Made by a program: the position numbers and the translations under genes | The notes under the pieces: model-generated | Databases searched by the model: none | Told to the model about the DNA's origin: nothing | What the model saw: the letters and a program-made list of their open reading frames with translations, nothing else | Source of the DNA: Phlegmacium glaucopus | Taxonomy: Eukaryota; Basidiomycota; Agaricomycetes; Agaricales; Cortinariaceae | Assembly (NCBI GenBank): GCA_015039465.1 | Contig: MU130681.1 | Coordinates: 1 to 13,624 of the forward strand | Length of the DNA: 13,624 nucleotides | Reading direction: 5' to 3' | Shown here: positions 7,894 through 13,624 of the stretch, one piece after another | Layout: each line of letters starts with the position of its first letter | How positions within the stretch are numbered: position 1 is the stretch's first letter

Positions 7894-8840
7894 TTCGTCT
7901 AGCATATGTATGCAACGAATGAAAGAGCCTAGCGAGGATACAGGCATCAATAGGACAGTGAGAGGTGCATGCAACGAGGGCATGCTCCACTTGAAGGGGC
8001 TGATACTCGACATGCCATGGGAATCGAAGGTCGAGCGGGAAGTCCTATCCTCTGGAGTTTTTGGAGAATTTGTCACCTGGAGTCAGCGTGAGAAGGGGAA
8101 TTAATGTTGGATGGTTTGTTGAAGTTGCAAGGCCCAGGGGGTTGCGGAAAATAGACCACAAGGTCAAAAATTCATCACCCAGCCGTCCTATCGCCACTTT
8201 GAAGCAGGCACCGATATGATTATAATCTGAATTTTTAACAAATTTTAACAGGCCCAAAAGCCAAGACGACCTCTGTTAGTATCTAGTTCCTTCAAGACCC
8301 AAGACAAACAGGTACCGGTGAGGTCCTGACTCGGACAGCGGCCAATGGAGCACGGCAGACAAACGGCAGATATATTAACTTTGTCGAGGTCTCAAAATAT
8401 GACAGCGTGAGTTCGTCTACTGTAAACCGTGGCAAAGTATTTACTGTATCGCTATTTCAAGATCCCTGAAGTGAAAAGTGGATCGTCATTCGAACTTTGG
8501 ACCCACTTGACCTCGTGCTTAACGTTATCCATATGAGAAGAATAGATGAAAGCGTGCCTCCTCCTGTGTACGCTCGCAGATTCCACATAAAAGATATGTT
8601 AATTATGTTTGAATTTTATCAACCACTAGGCACATCTAGGCACTTGTGTCATAAACCAAGGGCACGTTCTATCCACTAATAACCCGAAAAAAAAAATGGA
8701 AACTCTGCTTCCTTCATATTATCGTTCGCGTACCTGTGTTGACAGACGTCGCTATTTGGCAGATATTCCAAATGATGATCCTGGTGTGGTCGACATTCTT
8801 ATGCTGCTGAATGTACCTCTATCAAGATCGATGTCATCGT
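7894..8840. other. intergenic, upstream of the WSC gene
   Basis: No supportable gene. Short open frames at 7910-8104 (plus), 8045-8257 (minus) and 8696-8884 (plus) show no domain, no splice pattern and no neighbour support. An A-run (9-10 bases) sits near 8687-8696. The last 150 bp act as the promoter region of the WSC gene. Confidence 0.5.
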
Positions 8841-8843
8841 ATC

Positions 8844-8851
8844 TATATAAA
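8844..8851 (+). promoter_or_regulatory. TATA box of the WSC-domain gene
   Basis: TATATAAA lies 40 bp before the ATG at 8891, followed by a C/A-rich leader (CGAACTCAACACG) and the start context CTCAAGATGCC. Confidence 0.6.
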
Positions 8852-8890
8852 GAGATCCTCGTCAAACGAACTCAACACGTATAACTCAAG

Positions 8891-10692
8891 ATGCCAAGTT
8901 GGCTTTCTACCTTCGTTATTACAACGATTCTCTATGCAGTTGTGGTACCGAACAGTGTCTATATGTTCCATACTCTAGGACTGACTGGTTTCATTTCTTA
9001 GGTCAATGCAGACCCTATCCCAGTTCTAGAGGTTCGACAAACTCCCTCTAACCCCAATGCTATCCTCCCAGGCTGGAGCCGAGTTGGTTGTTTTGTGTAA
9101 ATTTCATTTCTATTCCGAAAATATCCATTCACAATATTAATGGGGTGAACATGTTCAGAGACCAGGGAGGAATACGTGTTTTGCACGCGGCTTCTTTCAG
9201 TAGTGTGAACATGACACCCGCAGCTTGTATGACTTTGTGTACCCCTGGAAACTTCGCATTCGCTGGAGTGGAGTTCCACAAAGTATGTTTTTTTATTTAT
9301 TCGGAAGAATGAGGCTGATAAATGATGATAATGGATAGCAATGCTGTATGTGCATAACCCACGACCTATGCCTTTAGTTGCGTTGAAGGCTAACGGCCTA
9401 TTTATCTTGGCTTGCAGTTTGCGATTATGCAATGCAGAAAACCATTAGCACACCAGACAGTGAATGCAATGACGCCTGCACTGGAGATAGTTCCTTGATA
9501 TGTGGTGGGCCTAGTAGGATCACTGTATTCGCGAACAAGTCGCCGCTTGCAATTCATCCGCGCAACAAGCCCTTTGTTAATACCTGGCAATACAAAGGCT
9601 GCTTCTCGTAAGTCAATTCCCTCTGCGCCCTTTCTTTTTGTTAGATTGACAAAATTTGGTTATAGTGACCTTGATCCTGTACAACAAGCACCCGCCGCAC
9701 GCGATCTCGAGCGCATTATAGGTCTATCTGGGCCTGCATCAGTGGAAATGTGCACTGCTGCCTGTAAAGCACACAATTTTGTTCTTGCTGGGTTAGAAAA
9801 TGGGGGAGAATGTTGTACGTATCGTTATGGCCTCAAATTAAATTAGCAAGTACCTAAAGCTCCAATCCTATAGGGTGCGGTAACGCAATGCTCGGAGGTG
9901 TAAAGGTCGCCGACAGCAATTGCCTTGTTGCGTGCAGTGGGGACCATACAGAATTCTGTGGATCCTCTGGTTCTAACAATGGTGAGGGCCACACTCAAAT
10001 AACAATCTACGAAGATACCTCGGCGCCTCCAGTCAATTTACAGACCTGTTTAAAATCAAAGATCGTCGGTGATGTCATTCTGAGACCTGTTTTCCAACAA
10101 AATGGGTCGTCGGTTGCGGATGCACACATGCTGAGCGATACATCTGATTCAACTTTCCCTCCAGGCTTCACTATTTTATCAGTGAATTTCTAATTCTGCC
10201 CTGCCTCAAACCTAAACTAACGAATTGATTTTGTTAAATATTTTAGGCCTGTAATAGTGGTATCTGCCTCGACCATATGGCCTTAGGATTGGTCACTCCT
10301 GGGGTTTTGAATGGACAGTTTTCAGATTCCCTCCTAGTGAATGTGGGGGATTCTCCAACAATGGTCAGTGCAGGTTCTGGTGCGACATTTTTCAACGGAT
10401 ACTGTTGGATGGTATGTGCATAGACACCTTTATCGCCCATTGAAAGTATCTAAATCAGATTTTATAGCCAAACCCCATCAATCCCATTGGCCCCCTTTTT
10501 CAGCCTCTTTTATTAGGCGTTAATTCTCGTGCGGATCTCTGGGCACTTTGTCCGAATACTACCGCAAGCGGGCGTCTTGATCTTGTATTTTCCCCCACCG
10601 ACGGTCACCCGCATTATCTGAAGAGTGATTGCGAAGCAATTTTTATAGAGATGGATATAGAGACGCAAGTATTTATAGTCTCCTCACCTTAA
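8891..10692 (+). CDS. secreted protein with two WSC domains (438 aa, 9 exons)
   Basis: Exons: 8891-8944, 9002-9096, 9159-9282, 9339-9345, 9418-9607, 9666-9814, 9874-10181, 10247-10411, 10468-10692; every intron is 56-72 nt with GT..AG ends and the joined frame is open (1317 nt). The N-terminus MPSWLSTFVITTILYAVV is a signal peptide, with likely cleavage after VNA. WSC domain 1 spans about 45-131 (GCFVDQGG, AACMTLC, FAGVEFHKQCFCD, LICGG). WSC domain 2 spans about 152-249 (YKGCFSD, MCTAACKAHNF, LAGLENGGECWCG, FCGSSG). A Cys-containing C-terminal region (260-438), ending near DLVFSPTDGHPHYL, looks like a conserved accessory domain I cannot name. No transmembrane segment follows, so unlike yeast Wsc sensors it is probably secreted; WSC domains are linked to carbohydrate binding. 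The donor of intron 1 is weak (GTACCG, or GTGGTA three bases earlier). Confidence 0.85.
9339..9345 (+). other. 7-nt microexon of the WSC gene
   Basis: CAATGCT lies between an AG acceptor (9337-9338) and a GTATGT donor (9346). Including it joins AAA to TTTGC and restores HKQCFCDY, the Cys-x-Cys pair expected in every WSC domain. Skipping it would remove one of the conserved cysteines and shift the frame. Confidence 0.75.
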
Positions 10693-10929
10693 CAAAGCGA
10701 ATCACCAGAAGGAAGGTTTCCAACGAATAAGTGGTATATAACGAGTAGTTTCAATGCTCCAGAAAGGGTGGTCTGTAGTATCGCACATACCTTACTCATA
10801 TCTTTTGTGACCGAGAAAAACCCAGAATTGATGGTTTCATTCTTCTCTCTTTTCTTGTCAATTTTTTTCTGTCCAAAGCCTCTTTAGTGTAGAAACAAAT
10901 GAGCAGGAGCAGTCGAACTGCTTGTACTT
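10693..10929. other. 3' flank of the WSC gene
   Basis: No coding signal; contains the expected 3' untranslated region. Homology between the inverted gene copies ends at about 10930. Confidence 0.4.
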
Positions 10930-11932
10930 CAGGTCTGGATTTGTGGATATTAGTCATCTACGACCAGGTGTTGTGATGGTAATTATGCAAGGTGGAGCGA
11001 GCGCTTGAAGTTAAGGGTATCAAGAGCGACGGAAATATTGCAGTTGTGAATCAAAAATAAAAAATAAAAATTGTAAGCCAAAATTCAAAAGAGAAAACTT
11101 GCGAAAATGAAAACACATACGGGCCTCAGAGAGGCAGACAAAACACGTAGTATTTCTATGTAAATTAGAATCTAACGTGTATCTTTCAGGCCGAGAGAAC
11201 ACCTTTATCGCATATTGTATAAGAACTTCAAACATCCCCGGCGGCAACATGAAAAAGGGGTTGGTCAATTCATGAGTCAACTAAAACAAACAGAAAAGTT
11301 TGAACAATAGAATTTGAGGAGAAAAAGACATGTAAAGAACTTTTGGACGTACCCAGACGCTAAGCAGAGTATCAAAATCATTCGTACAAGGAAGGCCGGT
11401 AACTTACGCTCTCCATCAAACTTTCAACGCTCAACAGTGTTAATGCAACCTGTAAAAGGACGGGAACAACCTCTGCACAACCGCTTCTCCCCTTCCCACT
11501 CCAAGCTCCAATCCTATAATTCAACGAGCACATCACAGGACTCAATTGTGAATAGAGGATGGCGTCATCGAGCGTTGCACGGCCAGTGATACGGGATCGA
11601 GGAGTGGGCCGGTGGGAAACGACCACAAGATAATATCCAACGAAAAGGATGTTATCGCTTTGAAAAGATCACATAGCGCCTAACATATAGACCGTTAGCG
11701 ACAATCATAGAGTAGAAGTTGGGGTATACAAATATTTACCTGCCACATCTGTCGACCATAATACAACCACACCCTCTTTAGGACAAAAAAGATTTCGCAC
11801 AGCTTTTCCGCCCTCGGTCTGCCCCCAACATCCAGGTCTGACTCATCTTCGAGTGTTATCAATCTTTCAACCGTTCTCATAAGTTCTTTCGTGACGCCAG
11901 CTAAGCCAGTATGGTTGCAATGTGGGCTTCTT
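10930..11932 (-). pseudogene. copy 2 of the inverted duplicated gene, longer 5' part, unrecognised family
   Basis: On the minus strand, an acceptor (CTCCCAG at 11933) precedes an exon 11932-11740 reading KELMRTVERLITLEDE and RAEKLCEIFFVLKRVWLYYG. A 60-nt intron (GTAAAT..TTAG) leads to an exon from 11679 reading ALCDLFKAITSFSLDIILWS, then a one-base shift near 11580 and the block shared with copy 1 (PVMCSLNYRIGAWSG). A donor GTAAGT at 11407 and acceptor TTTTAG at 11281 bound a 127-nt intron. The next exon reads LTHELTNPFFMLPPGMFEVL and YAIKVFSRPERYTL, and the last coding block reads ALDTLNFKRSLHLA before TAA. It reads as a helical cytosolic protein; function is unknown. The frame shift suggests a pseudogene, but an unrecognised intron could also explain it. 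Confidence 0.5.
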
Positions 11933-11943
11933 CTGGGAGCCAA

Positions 11944-12391
11944 GGGAAGAATGAGAAGAAACAGGAGAAAAGGAGGGATTCAAGTATTACATAGGAAAAT
12001 ATCACCAACAGAGGAACAACAAAAAAACTCGGAAGATTGCCCACATGTTACCTAATGTGCAACTTCATTGCAAACGGCATAACACAAGTACCGTTAAGCG
12101 GGCGTGGGCCACGACCTGCACAAGACTGACCGCTGGGGTGGCCAAGATCTAATGGTAACCTCTTCTCCTCATCCAAAATTTGTGGCATTTCACCTGGCGT
12201 TGGAGACGTGGTGGATTAATGTTTTTTTGGAGCAGGGGTTGTTGGACTTTATCTGCGTAAAGTAGTACATCGGTTCCGCTGTGTATGAAATCTTTTTTGC
12301 TAACGCTCCCTGTTACGACAATCTGACAGGCAATAACTATCAAGCAAGTTCTTTCATGTACAATTATACTACTTGGACAGGCGGAGTTCTA
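11944..12391. other. no gene recognised
   Basis: Region between the copy 2 gene and the terpene synthase remnant. A minus-strand open frame at 12149-12343 has no recognisable domain. It could contain 5' exons of the copy 2 gene; none could be placed with confidence. Confidence 0.35.
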
Positions 12392-12858
12392 CTAAAGCTG
12401 TTTGTAACGGAGGAGAATGTAGCGCTGGATTATATTCATTAACCCAGTCATAAGGAAAGCAAAATAGGCCTGCAGCATGACCCAAGGTCCTAACAAGGAG
12501 CGTTTTGGAGGGTAGATGGCTACCAACCTGGTTTTCCGTATGTCGGCGTCTCCCATTAAGTCCCTGAAGTAACGACCGCTCGCCAACGAATACTCGACAT
12601 TCCCTTGAACCCATTCCACCAGTCCCTCGACGTAGAACTTCAAGACTTCATTTTGAGGACCTTCAAAGGTTGGCAGATTCTTCAAATCGTCTAAAAGACC
12701 CTTTTGGATGTCCAAGTACATCCCTTCTACAAAATCGAAAGCTCCTTGTACGTCGAGTCCTTTTTCCCGCTTAACAACATCGACGATATTGTGTGCGACA
12801 TGAAATCACATGACGCAAGTCGTGTGAATCTTCTTGTGTATAACGAGCGCAATTTTCT
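12392..12858 (-). pseudogene. sesquiterpene synthase (class I terpene cyclase), C-terminal remnant
   Basis: The minus-strand frame open from 12805 to the stop at 12392 reads HNIVDVVKREKGLDVQGAF, later VEGLVEWVQGN and ASGRYF, then IRKTRLVAIYPPKR. This matches the order at the end of basidiomycete sesquiterpene synthases: the HN segment after the NSE motif, the W-x-x-G/A-N segment, the conserved Arg-Tyr pair (about 12569-12574) and the KTR..(L)PK end. Upstream, NCARYTQEDSHD (about 12825-12858) in another frame resembles a damaged Mg-binding NSE motif with one residue lost. The aspartate-rich DDxxD motif and the N-terminal two thirds are absent; the DNA switches to the promoter of the SAP gene. 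Family enzymes cyclise farnesyl diphosphate; this remnant cannot. Confidence 0.7.
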
Positions 12859-13012
12859 CCTCGCTTACTCTTTTCTATCCTTTAACTACCGATCGTTCCA
12901 TTTTCTCCACCTCAATTCTATAGCTATATCTACTCACTCGTTCATCTAACTCATCCTCTTTCTTTAAAATCTACCGACTCACAAAGAATTAATCACAACT
13001 CTTATAAACAAC
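12859..13012 (+). promoter_or_regulatory. probable promoter/leader of the SAP-domain gene
   Basis: C/T-rich DNA on the plus strand (CTCACTCGTTCATC, CATCCTCTTTC) typical of fungal core promoters and leaders. A TATAAA at 13003 is only 5 bp before the ATG and so too close to serve this start; TTTAAAA at 12963 is a weaker candidate. Confidence 0.3.
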
Positions 13013-13624
13013 ATGCCACGTCAGCCAAAGAAGACAACATACACCAAAACTCTCAGTGCTCTGCGAAAAACGGAGTTAATTCGTCTCGCTGATGACCTCG
13101 GTCTTGATTCAGAGGGCTCAGTTGCAGAACTGCGAACGCGACTCAAGGACCATCTAAATGAAAACCGAGATGACCTGTTTCGAAATCCAAGGTATAATGG
13201 ACTGTATCCAAGGCATCGTCGCCACAACCAACCTCCACCACCATTACCACAGCCTGGCTCCGACACTCTCTCAACCCAGTCTTCTCAATCCACTGCATAT
13301 TCCCATTTGTCATGGGAAGGTATCGCAGATAATCCTCACCATCATTCACCACCACCTTCAACACATTCATGCCAACCATCGCCTTTCAGCATTCACAATT
13401 TCTCACAAAGGAATTCACCCATTCCACAAACGGAAGCTGTTGACGGACGTAAGTTTCTTTGTCTTCGTCAACTGAATTTTTCATTGTGTATATATATTTG
13501 CATACTTTTGATGTGCCTCGTTAATGACGCTCGTATTGGGCTGGTCACCAAAGTATTTTGTCAATGACGCATACTATTGATATGCTATACATATATATCA
13601 TTGCATACTTCAGATATGCCAGGC
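13013..13624 (+). CDS. SAP-domain protein, 3' partial
   Basis: Exon 1 is 13013-13448, with a GTAAGT donor at 13449; a 165-nt intron ending ATACTTCAG at 13613 would resume at ATATGCCAGGC and keep the frame to the window edge. Residues 14-50 (LSALRKTELIRLADDLGL, then SEGSVAELRTRLKDHL) form a SAP motif, a two-helix DNA-binding fold seen in chromatin and nuclear-matrix proteins and also at the N-terminus of many basidiomycete repeat-encoded proteins. Residues 68-145 are a Pro/His/Ser/Gln-rich disordered linker. The rest is outside the window, so a cellular nuclear protein and a transposon-borne protein are both possible. Confidence 0.75.

Noticed and set aside
7910..8257. small open frames between copy 1 and the WSC gene
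   Set aside because: No recognisable motif, no conservation between the two inverted copies, chance-sized.
8696..8884. 62-aa frame just upstream of the WSC gene as a separate small gene or upstream ORF
   Set aside because: It spans the TATA box and would be only partly transcribed from that promoter; no domain.
9888..10193. exon-sized frames in the WSC region as separate small proteins
   Set aside because: They join with canonical introns into one WSC-domain protein.
13021..13475. overlapping minus-strand and second-frame proteins in the SAP gene
   Set aside because: Shadows of the SAP-domain frame; His/Pro-rich codons give open alternative frames.

Overview
The window looks like nuclear DNA of a mushroom-forming or related basidiomycete (Agaricomycete-like). 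The reasons are the many 45-72 nt introns with GT..AG ends, the Ty3/gypsy integrase with a fungal-style GPY/F tail, a two-WSC-domain secreted protein, a fungal sesquiterpene synthase remnant, and a DIRS/Crypton-type tyrosine recombinase fragment. It is transposon-rich accessory DNA with only three genes that read as intact (one runs off the edge). No database search was possible; family names rest on motifs read by eye.

Layout. Positions 1-4680 are the 3' two thirds of a Ty3/gypsy LTR retrotransposon. Pol enters from the left edge (RNase H tail, then a complete integrase). An unusual antisense four-exon gene with its own TATA box follows; it encodes a 372-aa protein with a Zn2Cys6-like cluster, NLS-like basic stretches and a coiled coil. 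An 889-bp 3' LTR closes the element. The antisense gene is bracketed by two copies of one polypurine-tract-like module. Positions 4681-5493 hold the 3' part of a spliced host gene whose reading frame begins exactly at the LTR edge, followed by a decayed tail with a frameshift and stop codons. Positions 5494-6530 show no gene. Positions 6539-6632 hold an inverted repeat and a possible tRNA-derived SINE head. Positions 6660-7286 (minus) are a broken tyrosine recombinase N-terminus.

From about 7300 to 11590 an intact, nine-exon, 438-aa secreted WSC-domain gene (8891-10692) is flanked by two inverted, diverged copies of another spliced gene (7302-7893 plus; 11590-10930 minus, with further upstream exons to 11932). 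Positions 12392-12858 (minus) are the truncated C-terminal end of a sesquiterpene synthase. It faces head-to-head the start of a SAP-domain gene (13013 onward), which runs off the right edge.

The genes do not form an obvious pathway. The retroelement is the best candidate for something new: it carries an independently promoted, intron-containing antisense gene for a putative DNA-binding protein, next to an LTR packed with repeated short TCGC motifs.
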